A DNA stretch of 64,000 nucleotides from Saccharothrix australiensis (GCF_003634935.1 NZ_RBXO01000001.1:7465501-7529500), one strand, 5' to 3'; counted from the stretch's first letter, positions 33,798-44,389 are shown. A program made the numbers and translations. Notes: a model not told the origin generated them from the sequence alone.

Positions 33798-35513
33798 CTA
33801 CCGCACCTCGACGACGGGCAACCGCAGCGCGCCCGGCGCGGACGGCGGCACGGCCGGCCGCACCGGCGGGACGGCGGGCACCCGCCGGTACGCCTCGCCC
33901 TGCGCGGGCCGCCGGTCGACCTCGCCCTTGTTCGGCCACAGCGAGAAGGCGCGCTCCGCCTGCGCCGCGATGGTCAGCGACGGGTTCACGCCCAGGTTCG
34001 CCGAGATCGCCGCGCCGTCCACCACCGACAGGCCGGGGTAGCCGTGCACCCGGTGGTAGGGGTCGATCACGCCGGACGCCGCGTCCGAGCCGATCGGGCA
34101 CCCGCCGATGAAGTGGGCGGTGAGCGGGATGTTGAACAGCTCGCCCCACGTGCCGCCCGCCACGCCGCCGATGTGCCGCGCCGCCAAGCGGTTCGCCTCG
34201 TGGCCCGCCGGGATGAAGGTCGGGTTCGGCTCGCCGTGGCCCTGCCTGGAGCCGAGCCCGCGGCGGCCGAACAGCCCCTTCCTGCTGTACGTGGTGATCG
34301 AGTTGTCCAGGCTCTGCATGACGAGCAGGATCACCGTCCGCTCGCTCCAGCGGCGCACGGACAGGATGCGCGCGAAGCGCACGGGGTGCCGCAGGGCCTG
34401 CGCGAGGAACTGGACCACCCGCGGCGTGCTCTTCGCGCCGTCCGTGGCCAGCGTCTGGAGCAGGCCCATCGCGTTGCTGCCCCTGCCGTAGCGGACCGGC
34501 TCGATGTGCGTCTGCTCGTCCGGGTGGATGGACGACGTGATCGCGACGCCCCGGCTGAAGTTCCGCTCCTCGTCCACGGTGAAGCGGCCCGCGCCGATGA
34601 TCGCCTCGGAGTTGGTCCGGGTCAGCTCGCCCAGCCTGGGCGACAGCCGGGGCAGCCTGCCCTCCGCCTTCATCCGGTGCAGCAGCTGCTGGGTGCCCCA
34701 CGTGCCCGCCGCCAGCACCACCTGGCCTGCGGTGATCACGCGGCGGCCCCGGCGCAGCTTGCCGCCCGTGCGGCGGACGCCGACCGACCAGGTGCCGTCC
34801 GCGGCCTGCCGGAGGTCGGTGACGGTGGTGAGCGGCAGCACCTCCGCGCCGTTGCGCTCGGCCAGGTACAGGTAGTTCTTGACGAGGGTGTTCTTCGCGC
34901 CCACGCGGCAGCCGGTCATGCACTCGCCGCACTCCACGCACCCGGTGCGACGCGGTCCCGCGCCGCCGAAGAACGGGTCCTCGGCCTCGCGGCCCGGCTC
35001 GCCGAAGAACACGCCGACCGGCGTCGGGTGGTAGCTGTCCGCCACGCCCATGTCCTTGGCGACCAGCCGCATGACCTCGTCGGACGGTGTGGTCGTGGGG
35101 TTCTCCACCACGCCGAGCATCCGGCTCGCCTGGTCGTAGAACGGGGCCAGCTCGGCCTCCCAGTCGGTGATGTGCGCCCACTGGCGGTCCCGGTAGAACG
35201 GCTTGAGCGGCCGGTAGAGCGTGTTCGCGTACACCAGCGACCCGCCGCCCACCCCGGCGCCGGCCAGGATCATGACGTTGCGCAGCGCGTGGATGCGCTG
35301 GATGCCGTAGCAGCCCAGCGCGGGCGCCCACAGGTATCGCCGCAGGTCCCACGACGTCCTGGCGAACTCGTGGTCGGCGAACCGCCTGCCCGCCTCGACC
35401 ACGGCGACGCGGTAGCCCTTCTCGGTGAGGCGCAGGGCCGCGACGCTGCCCCCGAACCCGGACCCGACGACGACGACGTCGTAATCCGTGATGTTACCGG
35501 CCAGTCCACCCAT
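33798..35513 (-). CDS. GMC oxidoreductase, ChoD-like
   Basis: This 571-residue FAD oxidase/dehydrogenase shows VVVVGSGFGGSVAALRLTEKGYRV (dinucleotide fold), GAGVGGGSLVYANTLY, a Cys-rich GCVECGECMTGCRVGAKNTL segment, and the C-terminal GMC end NIPLTAHFIGGCPIGSDAASGVID...LSVVDGAAISANLGVNPSLTI. Its place next to guaB3 and guaB2 matches M. tuberculosis choD (Rv3409c), annotated as cholesterol oxidase though its substrate is debated. The Cys cluster is shared with ChoD-type proteins. It has a Pro-rich extra C-terminus. Sterol as substrate is only a hypothesis. Confidence 0.87.
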   Translation of the reverse strand: MGGLAGNITDYDVVVVGSGFGGSVAALRLTEKGYRVAVVEAGRRFADHEFARTSWDLRRYLWAPALGCYGIQRIHALRNVMILAGAGVGGGSLVYANTLYRPLKPFYRDRQWAHITDWEAELAPFYDQASRMLGVVENPTTTPSDEVMRLVAKDMGVADSYHPTPVGVFFGEPGREAEDPFFGGAGPRRTGCVECGECMTGCRVGAKNTLVKNYLYLAERNGAEVLPLTTVTDLRQAADGTWSVGVRRTGGKLRRGRRVITAGQVVLAAGTWGTQQLLHRMKAEGRLPRLSPRLGELTRTNSEAIIGAGRFTVDEERNFSRGVAITSSIHPDEQTHIEPVRYGRGSNAMGLLQTLATDGAKSTPRVVQFLAQALRHPVRFARILSVRRWSERTVILLVMQSLDNSITTYSRKGLFGRRGLGSRQGHGEPNPTFIPAGHEANRLAARHIGGVAGGTWGELFNIPLTAHFIGGCPIGSDAASGVIDPYHRVHGYPGLSVVDGAAISANLGVNPSLTIAAQAERAFSLWPNKGEVDRRPAQGEAYRRVPAVPPVRPAVPPSAPGALRLPVVEVR

Positions 35514-35653
35514 GCTTTGGCACAGTAGGCGTAACTAGCAGTAACAGCTACTCTCAATCGATCCAGCACCCCGCACGAAGCCGAGGCGCCCCACCCCGCA
35601 CGACCAAGTCGCCGCCCTCACACAGCCACCCGCTCCCGCACCGCGAGGCCGCC

Positions 35654-35726
35654 GTCGGGCTGTCGCGCCTGATTCCCCGCCGATCACGCTCTTCGATCGG
35701 CGGGGAATCAGGCGCGACAGCCCGAC
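35654..35726. repeat. Perfect 32-bp inverted repeat
   Basis: The arms 35654-35685 and 35695-35726 (starting GTCGGGCTGTCGCGCCTGAT) are exact reverse complements with a 9-nt loop. It is far longer than a normal terminator. The right arm also starts the first 76-bp tandem copy. Confidence 0.9.
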
Positions 35727-35852
35727 TTGATGGCGGCCTCGCCTGCCGTCTGCGGAGCAGCGGCCATCCAACACAGCGGGGAATCAGGCGCGACAGCCCG
35801 ACAAAATGGCGGCCTCGCCCGCCGTCTGCGGAGCAGCGGCCATTGAACACAG
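35701..35852. repeat. Two tandem 76-bp copies downstream of guaB3
   Basis: 35701-35776 and 35777-35852 are about 70/76 identical, each beginning CGGGGAATCAGGCGCGACAG and ending near GAACACAG/CCAACACAG. The second copy ends 4 bp before the guaB3 stop codon. The remaining spacer (35514-35653) holds no gene. Confidence 0.9.
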
Positions 35853-35856
35853 CCCA

Positions 35857-36990
35857 CTAACCCCGCACGGTCAGGCCGACCTTCTGGAACTCCTTGATGT
35901 CCGAGTAGCCCGTCTTCGCCATCGCCCGGCGCAGCGAGCCGAACAGGTTCGTCACGCCGCGCGGGTCCACCGACGGCCCGAACAGCAGGCTGCGCAGGTC
36001 GACCACCTGGTCCACCCCGGTCGACACGTGGCTGCGCGGCACCGACGGGTGCGCCGACGACGCCGTCCAGTACAGGCCCTGGCCGGGCGCCTCCGACGCC
36101 GCCGCCAGCGGCTCGCCCAGCATCACGGCGTCCGCGCCGCAGGCGATCGACTTGGCCACGTCACCGCTGGTCAGCACGCCGCCGTCGGCGATGACGTGCA
36201 CGTACCGGCCACCGGTCTCGTCCAGGTAGTCCCGCCGCGCCGCCGCCGCGTCCGCGATCGCCGTCGCCATCGGCACGCCGATGCCCAGCACGGAGTCCGT
36301 GGTCGTCACGCCCGGCGTGTAGCCGTAGCCGACGATCACGCCCGCCGCGCCGGTGCGCATCAGGTGCATGGCCGTCCGGTAGTCGCCGACCCCGCCCGCG
36401 ATGACCGGGATGTCCAGGTCCGCGATGAACGACTTCAGGTTCAGCGGCTCGCCGTCCCGCGACACGTGCTCGGCGGAGATGATCGTGCCCTGCACGACCA
36501 GGATCTCCACGCCGGCCGCGAGCAGGTCCGGCGTCAGCTCGGCGGCCCGCTGCGGGCTCACCCGCACCGCCACCGTGACGCCCGACTCGCGCACCTGCTT
36601 GATCGCCTCGGCGATCAGGTCCAGGCGGACCGGCGCGGAGTGCAACTCCTGGAGCACCTTCACCGGCGCGGCCGGGTCGTCGGTGTCCTCGACCGACTGC
36701 ACCAGCCGGAACAGCGCGTCCTCCACGTCGCCGTGGCGCGCCCACAGCCCTTCGGCGTTGAGCACGCCCAGTCCGCCCAGCTCGCCGACCGCGACCGCCG
36801 TGCCCGGCGACACGATCGCGTCGGTCGGGTGGGTGATCAGCGGGATCTCGAACCGGTAGGCGTCGATCTGCCACGCCGTCGAGACGTCCTTGGACGAGCG
36901 GGTCCTGCGGGACGGGATGATCTCGACGTCGTCCAGCTCGTAGGCCCGCCTCGCGGTCCGGCCCATGCCGATCTCGACCAGATCGCGCAC
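35857..36990 (-). CDS. guaB3: GuaB3 family IMP-dehydrogenase-related protein
   Basis: This 377-residue TIM-barrel protein lacks the CBS domains of true IMPDH. Seen: RRTRSSKDVSTAWQIDAYRFEIPLITHPTDAIVSP, VQGTIISAEHVS, VIAGGVGDYRTAMHLMRTGAAGVIVGYG, and IADGGVLTSGDVAKSIACGADAVMLGEPLAA. In the catalytic loop the IMPDH Cys (CTTR) is replaced by Thr (VTTTDSVLGIGVP), a feature of this actinobacterial group, so IMP oxidation is doubtful. It lies 60 bp after guaB2 and probably shares its mRNA. It corresponds to Rv3410c. Confidence 0.92.
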   Translation of the reverse strand: MRDLVEIGMGRTARRAYELDDVEIIPSRRTRSSKDVSTAWQIDAYRFEIPLITHPTDAIVSPGTAVAVGELGGLGVLNAEGLWARHGDVEDALFRLVQSVEDTDDPAAPVKVLQELHSAPVRLDLIAEAIKQVRESGVTVAVRVSPQRAAELTPDLLAAGVEILVVQGTIISAEHVSRDGEPLNLKSFIADLDIPVIAGGVGDYRTAMHLMRTGAAGVIVGYGYTPGVTTTDSVLGIGVPMATAIADAAAARRDYLDETGGRYVHVIADGGVLTSGDVAKSIACGADAVMLGEPLAAASEAPGQGLYWTASSAHPSVPRSHVSTGVDQVVDLRSLLFGPSVDPRGVTNLFGSLRRAMAKTGYSDIKEFQKVGLTVRG

Positions 36991-37050
36991 CTTTGTCGTC
37001 CTCTCGTGGAGCTGGCGGGAACCCGCCGGACCGCGGTCCGGCGGGCCGGC

Positions 37051-39083
<2,033 letters not shown>

Positions 39084-39464
39084 TCACGCCGCGCCGACCG
39101 GTCGGTATGTGACGGATCACTCGCCGCCGACGGCCGTGAGGCACCTCGCACCAGCGCGGGCGCGGGCCGGACGGCCCCGGATCGCGGACGGCCCCAATTC
39201 GCGGGAGCGCCCGGCCGTTCCCGCCGGAAACCCGGACCACCGGGCCTCGGGCACCGACCGCCGGGCGCGCGGGCACCGGGGCCACCCGGTCGCGGACTCC
39301 GACCACCGGGCCGCAGCCACCCGGCCTGGGACAGCGGACCCCGCTCGAACGCCGGGCCCGCTCCCCGTCGTGGACCGGGACCGGTGCCCGAGCACTCCCC
39401 CGCCTGGAACGCCACCGCCCGCGCCCTCGCGGCGGAGGGTGTGGGCGGGGTCCGTCCGCCGGCG
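39084..39464. other. 381-bp GC-rich spacer without a convincing gene
   Basis: It lies between convergent DUF5319 and rsdA. It is dominated by degenerate CACCGGGCC/CGACCACCGG-like repeats and open in several frames with no recognisable product. Confidence 0.5.
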
Positions 39465-40373
39465 TCAGTTGGTCGTGGGCTCCGTGTTCGTCCCGGTGTT
39501 CGTGCCGGGGCTGTGGCGCGGCTCGCCGGCCGGCGGCTGCCCGCTCACCGGCGGCGGGACGGCCGTGCCGTCCGTGGTCGGCACGGTCGTCGTGGTGGTC
39601 GTCGGCGGCGTGGTCGTCGTCGTGGTGGTCGTCGGCGCCGGCGGCTCGGACGCCGACGGGCGCTCGCTCGGCCGCGTCGGCACGAGCGGCGGCGCGGGGG
39701 ACGGCGTGTGCGCGGCCGTCGTGTTCGACGGCGCGGGCGTGGTGCTGGTCAGCTCGCGCACCAGCGAGTCGTGCTTCTGCTTGAGGTCGGCCTTGCCGTC
39801 GTCCACCGAGATCGAGGGCAGCACCTCGCCCGCCTTGTTCAGCAGGTCGCGGGCCTCCCCGTACCGGCCGGCGCGCAGCGCGGCGCCCGCGGTCTCCAGG
39901 TCGGTCCGCACGGTCACGGCGGCTTCGACGGATCGTGCGTGCTCGGAGTACAGAACCCTGGTCAGACCCCACAGCGTGTCACCCGGTCGAGCGTCGCGGG
40001 CGACCAGGCTGACGCCGGTGAACGCGATCGCGAGCACGGCGGCGGCGCTCGCCAGCGGGATCAGGAAGCGGTGCCTGCGCGGCTGGGGACGGGCCGCGGC
40101 GATCGTCGCCACGGCGGTGTCGGTGTCGACCAGCTCGCCCATCGGCCGGCTGTCGACCTCCCTGCGCCACGCGAGCAGCAGCGCGTTCAGCTCGTCGTCG
40201 ACCAGCGCGTCGGTCCCGCCGCGCCCGCCCAGCGCGTCCAGCAGCGCGTCGTCCGCCCGGATGCCCGCGAGGTCGTCGCCCGGCTCCACCAGGGGGTCAT
40301 CCGAAGTGAGCGGGGTTCTCTCATCTCGTCCGCGCACGACTTCTCCATCGCCCTTCTCGTGCTGGTCGGCCAC
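39465..40373 (-). CDS. rsdA: Anti-sigma-D factor RsdA-like
   Basis: This 302-residue protein is encoded directly after sigD (TGA abuts GTG). The cytoplasmic N-terminus (about 1-100, including DELNALLLAWRREVDSRPM) would bind SigD. One membrane helix follows (about 102-124, FLIPLASAAAVLAIAFTGVSLVA). The outer region has a helical part (LETAGAALRAGRYGEARDLLNKAGEVLPSI) and a Thr/Pro tail. It lacks the zinc HxxxCxxC anti-sigma motif, as does M. tuberculosis RsdA (Rv3413c), which is released by regulated proteolysis. The same mechanism here is inferred. Confidence 0.87.
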   Translation of the reverse strand: MADQHEKGDGEVVRGRDERTPLTSDDPLVEPGDDLAGIRADDALLDALGGRGGTDALVDDELNALLLAWRREVDSRPMGELVDTDTAVATIAAARPQPRRHRFLIPLASAAAVLAIAFTGVSLVARDARPGDTLWGLTRVLYSEHARSVEAAVTVRTDLETAGAALRAGRYGEARDLLNKAGEVLPSISVDDGKADLKQKHDSLVRELTSTTPAPSNTTAAHTPSPAPPLVPTRPSERPSASEPPAPTTTTTTTTPPTTTTTTVPTTDGTAVPPPVSGQPPAGEPRHSPGTNTGTNTEPTTN

Positions 40374-40946
40374 TCAGACCACCTCCTCCGCTGCCAGTGT
40401 CTTGCGGAGGCGGGCCAAGGCGCGGTGTTGCGCCACCCGCACCGCGCCCGGCGTGGAGCCGACCGCGTCGGCGGTCTCCTCGGCCGACAGGCCGACGACC
40501 ACTCGGAGCAGCAGGATCTCCCGCTGCTTCTCCGGAAGGATCTTCAAGAGCTGGGCCATCCGGCCCGACAGCTCGCCCTGCATGGCCCGCTGCTCCGGGC
40601 CCGCTTCCGTCTCGGGGGCGTCCGGGACCTCCGGTACCGGTTCGGACCGGTTCCGGGCGGCGGAGCGATGCGCGTCGGCTACCTTGTGCGCTGCGATCCC
40701 GTAGACGAACGCCAAGAACGGCCGACCCTGGTCGCGATAGCTGGGCAGGGCCGTCAGCACCGCGAGACACACCTCCTGGGCCACGTCGTCCGCCGAAGCG
40801 AAAGACCTCTCCTGCCTTCCGACTCGGGCACGGCAGTACCGCACCACCAGGGGACGTATGGATGCCAGCAGCCGCTCGATCGCGTGGCGGTCGCCATCGA
40901 CGGCCGCGCCCACTTCGGCGTCCAGTCCGTCCCCCAAGTTGGTCAT
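40374..40946 (-). CDS. sigD: ECF RNA polymerase sigma factor SigD-like
   Basis: This 190-residue ECF sigma factor has region 2 (LVVRYCRARVGRQERSFASADDVAQEVCLAVLTALPSYRDQGRPFLAFVYGIAAHKVADAHR) and region 4 (LPEKQREILLLRVVVGLSAEETADAVGSTPGAVRVAQHRALARLR). ATG 40946 (MTNLGDGLDAEVG) is chosen over an upstream Arg/Val-rich extension. It is co-transcribed with rsdA. In M. tuberculosis SigD (Rv3414c) has the same neighbours; in streptomycetes the equivalent gene neighbours bldM and guaB2. Confidence 0.93.
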   Translation of the reverse strand: MTNLGDGLDAEVGAAVDGDRHAIERLLASIRPLVVRYCRARVGRQERSFASADDVAQEVCLAVLTALPSYRDQGRPFLAFVYGIAAHKVADAHRSAARNRSEPVPEVPDAPETEAGPEQRAMQGELSGRMAQLLKILPEKQREILLLRVVVGLSAEETADAVGSTPGAVRVAQHRALARLRKTLAAEEVV

Positions 40947-41116
40947 CGCAGACAACAGCCCTGGTGTTACGCGTAGGCGTACCGACAACGAACGGCACGG
41001 GACGATCGGCGTCGCCCGTACCGGTGACACTTACCGTACCGGTCCGGGGACCGGTTGTTCGCGAATGGGGTCCAAAGACCCCCTATGACCTGCCGACACG
41101 CCCGAACGAACGAACC

Positions 41117-41145
41117 AGCCCGGCGACGTCGAGCGTCACCGGGCT
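41117..41145 (-). terminator. Terminator between bldM and sigD
   Basis: AGCCCGGCGAC/GTCACCGGGCT form an 11-bp stem with one G-T-type mismatch and a 7-nt loop. It separates bldM transcription from the sigD-rsdA operon. Confidence 0.65.
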
Positions 41146-41200
41146 GACCGGAGGAAGGAGAGTGCCGGCGCGACCGGTCCGACGACCGGCGCGACCGGCC

Positions 41201-41797
41201 TTACGACACGAGGCCGCGCCGGAAGCCGTGCGCGACGGCCTGGGCGCGGTCGCGCACGCCGAGCTTGCGGAACAGCCGGCGCGCGTGGGTCTTGACGGTG
41301 TCCTCGGACAGGTACAGCTCGCGCCCGATCTGCCCGTTGCTCTTGCCCTGGCTCATCCCGCGCAGCACCTGGAGTTCCCGCTCGGTGAGCTGGACCCCCG
41401 GATCGGACGGCTGCCGCGGCGCGGGAACCGAGGTGCTCGCCAGCGTGTGGGCGAGCGCGGCGACCAGCTCGGGGCGCGAGGCGTCCCAGCGGAGGTAGCC
41501 GCGCGCGCCACCGGCGATGGCCGCGGCGATGCTGCCCGCGTCGTCCGGCGCGCCGAAGACGATGACGTTTGCCTGCGGGTTGGCCGATACGAGCCGCCGG
41601 GTCGCCTCCACGCCGGTCGGGACGGCGCGCTGGGTTCCCACCAGCACCACGTCCACCGGCTGCCTGGAGAAGCGCGCCAACAACTCGTCACCGTGCGCTA
41701 CGCAGTCGATGCGGCTAACCCCTGGGACAGCCGACATCACGCGGGTGAGACCCTCCCGCACACTGCGCCGGTCGTCGCAAATAAGGACCGTGGTCAC
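41201..41797 (-). CDS. bldM: BldM-like orphan response regulator, phospho-acceptor missing
   Basis: This 198-residue protein has a receiver-like domain and a LuxR helix-turn-helix (QLTERELQVLRGMSQGKSNGQIGRELYLSEDTVKTHARRLFRKLGVRDRAQAVAHGFRRGLV). The DNA-binding part is almost the BldM sequence of streptomycetes, and the location beside sigD/guaB2 and a whiB gene matches bldM. In the receiver the Asp pair is kept (LICDDRRSV), but the phospho-acceptor position reads VVLVGTQRA (Gly instead of Asp) and the Lys region reads GYLRWDAS. It is therefore an atypical, phosphorylation-independent regulator of development. Confidence 0.88.
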   Translation of the reverse strand: MTTVLICDDRRSVREGLTRVMSAVPGVSRIDCVAHGDELLARFSRQPVDVVLVGTQRAVPTGVEATRRLVSANPQANVIVFGAPDDAGSIAAAIAGGARGYLRWDASRPELVAALAHTLASTSVPAPRQPSDPGVQLTERELQVLRGMSQGKSNGQIGRELYLSEDTVKTHARRLFRKLGVRDRAQAVAHGFRRGLVS

Positions 41798-41877
41798 GGG
41801 GACTCCTTCCTGCAGCCGAGTGACGTTCCTCTTCCCCTATCGGACGCTAGGGGCAGAACCTTGACACGATCCGGTGC

Positions 41878-43005
41878 TTAATCCGTCAAGAAGTTCGTCT
41901 CGGGGTCTGCGTTCGGGGGTTCCCCGGAACGGAGCAGCGCCGTCGGTATCCACGGAGAGTGTGCCGCGATCCGTCGGCTGATCGGATCAGCTCTGCGTAA
42001 CACGCAGCTCAGAGCGTTGGCGGCGGATTTCCGGATACTCTCGATCTCCGCAGGATTGCGGACGATCGGGCTGGTCAGGAGCACGAACGCCGTTGGCCAG
42101 GACAACGAGAAAAGTTCGTGTCGGTCAGTGTGATTTAGGTCACAATGCAGCAGTCGCGCGCCCCGCTCGACGCTTTCGGGTGTCCCCCACACCACCAGCG
42201 CGGTCCCCAGGACGAGGCGGGATTTGAGGATGTGTCGCAAAGCGCCCGCCGCTTCCGCGCGGGCCGCGGCGGCCTCGGCGGGCGCGACCGCTCGCTCGGC
42301 GTGACCGCTCGCCAGCTCGATCTCGGCGGCGACCCAGTGCGCGCGGACGGCGGTGCGCCAACTCCGCGCCTCGACGCGGGCGTGCAGCCGCCGGGCCTCC
42401 ACGAGCCGGCCCGCGCCCAGGGCGTCGGCCGCCAGGCCGAGCAGGGCGTCGGCCCTGGCGCCCGCCGCGTCCACCCCGTCCCGGTCCACGCCGTCCCGAT
42501 CCGCTCGGCCCCGGTCCACGCCGTCCCGGCCCATGCCGTCCCGGTCCGCGCCCGGCGGGACGTCGGCGCACCGGTCGACCGCCGGCCACCGGTTCGGGCG
42601 ATCGCCCGGCAGGCGGTCGACGCCGCCCTCGTCGTGGGCGGGCGCGGTCGCCAGGGCCAGGGCGTCGAGCTTGCGCGCGGCGGCGTGGCCGCCCAGTTGG
42701 CGGCGGTGCGAGGCGAGCGTGGAGGCCGCCAGGGACGCGATCAGTCGATCACCGGACCGGACCAGCGGGTGCAGCAGCGCCGACGCGGCGGCGTAGTGCC
42801 CCTGGCCGCCCAGCACGACGGCGGCGAGCCAGCGCTCCTCGGGGTCGCCCGCCGTCGCGTGCCACACGTCGGCGCCGGGGCGGTCGCCGAACGCCGCGGC
42901 GCGCAGTGGTTCCACGAGGCCATTGTCCGCGAAGCCGCTGTCCGCGAGGCCGCTGTCCGCGAAGCCGCTGTCCGCGAGGCCGCTGTCGACGAAGCCGCTA
43001 TCCAC
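41878..43005 (-). CDS. TPR-like protein, Rv3415c homologue, with pentapeptide repeats
   Basis: This protein of up to 375 residues has alpha-helical pairs of TPR type (WLAAVVLGGQGHYAAASALLHPLVRSGDRL; ALGAGRLVEARRLHARVEARSW) and ends PTALLRSGEPPNADPETNFL. Position between sigD/bldM and whiB equals Rv3415c, which has no known function. The N-terminus carries six 5-residue repeats (xDSGF/xDSGL, 42916-43005), and the middle has DRDGV-type repeats (about 42475-42560). GTG 43005 is taken; GTG 42915 would exclude the first repeat tract. It starts 29 bp after the MerR-type gene. Confidence 0.72.
   Translation of the reverse strand: MDSGFVDSGLADSGFADSGLADSGFADNGLVEPLRAAAFGDRPGADVWHATAGDPEERWLAAVVLGGQGHYAAASALLHPLVRSGDRLIASLAASTLASHRRQLGGHAAARKLDALALATAPAHDEGGVDRLPGDRPNRWPAVDRCADVPPGADRDGMGRDGVDRGRADRDGVDRDGVDAAGARADALLGLAADALGAGRLVEARRLHARVEARSWRTAVRAHWVAAEIELASGHAERAVAPAEAAAARAEAAGALRHILKSRLVLGTALVVWGTPESVERGARLLHCDLNHTDRHELFSLSWPTAFVLLTSPIVRNPAEIESIRKSAANALSCVLRRADPISRRIAAHSPWIPTALLRSGEPPNADPETNFLTD
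42916..43005 (-). repeat. Six 15-bp tandem repeats
   Basis: Units alternate GAAGCCGCTGTCCGC and GAGGCCGCTGTCCGC on the + strand and encode alternating (V/A)DSGF and (A/V)D(S/N)GL on the - strand. Confidence 0.9.
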
Positions 43006-43034
43006 CAGGGCGGTGGCCGACGGCGGGCGGCCGG

Positions 43035-44204
43035 TCAGCAGACGGCGCGCTCGATGGCGTCCGCCGCCTCGGCGAGGTCGTTGATTCGCTCGGCGGGCGA
43101 CGGCACCACACCCCGCGCCCAGCCCGGCCCGCCGACGAACACCCGCACCTGCTGCCGGGTGCGCGGCAGCGCCGACACCGCGCCCGGATCGGCGTAGCGC
43201 GGGAGCTGCGCCCACAGCACCACGGCCGACGGGGCGGTCCGGCGCACGGCCGACGACAGGGCGTCCAGCGGGAGGGCCGCCCCGAGCTGGCGGACGCCGA
43301 CGCCGCGCTCCGCGAGCACCGCGGCCAACGGGTAGAGCGGCAGGTTGTGCCGCTCCTCGGGCATGCAGGCCAGCAGCACCGGCCGGTGGTTGCGCGGCTC
43401 GGCGACGACCGGCGTCGCGCGGACCATCGCGGCCAGCACGCACTCGTCCAGCAGGTGCGACACCTCGACGCCCGCGCCGGAGTGCTCCCACCGGGACGCG
43501 ATGCCGGCCAGCACCGGCCGGACCACGTCGTCCCAGGTGGCGATGATCCCGTCCTGGGCGATCGAGTCGGCGAGCAGCAGTTGGACGGCGGACGAGTCCA
43601 TCGCCAGCGCCGCCCGGCCCACGCCCCGCGCCAACCGGCTCGCGCCGGGCAGCTTCAGCCCCCGGCCGCCCGCGGGCGGCGCGTCGGCGTCGAACTCGCC
43701 CCAGGCCAGGACCGGTGACGGAGGTGGGACGGGCGAGGACGACGAGCCGGGCGGGGGCGGCGCGGGGAACGGCACCGCGAGCGCGGGCGGTGGCGACGCG
43801 GGGGGCGGCGGCGCGCTCGGCGGCGCGGGCTGCGCAGGGGACGGCGGCGGGGACGTCTGGGCGGGCGGCGGCGTGCGGCCGAGCAGGCGGGGCTGCGGTA
43901 CGGGCGTGGCGAGGGCGTACTTGGCCGCCTCGGCGCTCGACGCGCCCCGCAGCAGGGCCCGCTGCATCAGCTCCAGCCGGGCCACGTCGTTCGGTGCGTA
44001 CTTCCGATGTCGCCCGGTTGTGTGATCGCTGGGACCCAGCCCGTACCGGCGGTCCCAGGTGCGGAGCGTGGCGGGCGCGACGCCGAGCCGGCGGGCGACC
44101 GCGGCCACCGACAGGGTCACCGAATGCGCGGGGTCCTCTTCCGCCACAACGGTTTCCTGCTCCACGTCGGGCGTCGCCGAGGGGTGCTCGGGTGGCGTCG
44201 TCAC
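43035..44204 (-). CDS. MerR-type regulator with cobalamin-binding-like domain
   Basis: This 389-residue protein has a MerR winged helix (SVAAVARRLGVAPATLRTWDRRYGLGPSDHTTGRHRKYAPNDVARLELMQRAL), a ~70-residue Pro/Ser linker, then a B12-binding-type helical plus Rossmann pair: ASRWEHSGAGVEVSHLLDECVLAAMVRA and VLLACMPEERHNLPLYPLAAVLAERGV. CarH/LitR photoreceptors have Wx9EH and an axial His in ExH; here Wx9SH and the EERH His remain. Cobalamin binding and light response are possible but unproven. It is divergent from whiB in the developmental cluster. Confidence 0.8.
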   Translation of the reverse strand: MTTPPEHPSATPDVEQETVVAEEDPAHSVTLSVAAVARRLGVAPATLRTWDRRYGLGPSDHTTGRHRKYAPNDVARLELMQRALLRGASSAEAAKYALATPVPQPRLLGRTPPPAQTSPPPSPAQPAPPSAPPPPASPPPALAVPFPAPPPPGSSSSPVPPPSPVLAWGEFDADAPPAGGRGLKLPGASRLARGVGRAALAMDSSAVQLLLADSIAQDGIIATWDDVVRPVLAGIASRWEHSGAGVEVSHLLDECVLAAMVRATPVVAEPRNHRPVLLACMPEERHNLPLYPLAAVLAERGVGVRQLGAALPLDALSSAVRRTAPSAVVLWAQLPRYADPGAVSALPRTRQQVRVFVGGPGWARGVVPSPAERINDLAEAADAIERAVC

Positions 44205-44389
44205 GGTGACATGGTCCGTTCACCTGCCGTCACGGGCAACTCCTGGGGTGGCGGGGGCTGATCACCCATCGAATGAATTGGCATTTTCTGCCGCCGACCC
44301 CCTTGAACAAGTTTTGGCGCGGTTCTACGGTGGATCATCGTTAAGCCGAATGGAGCAGTTCACGTCAGTGGGCCAAGGAGGCGGTCTCG

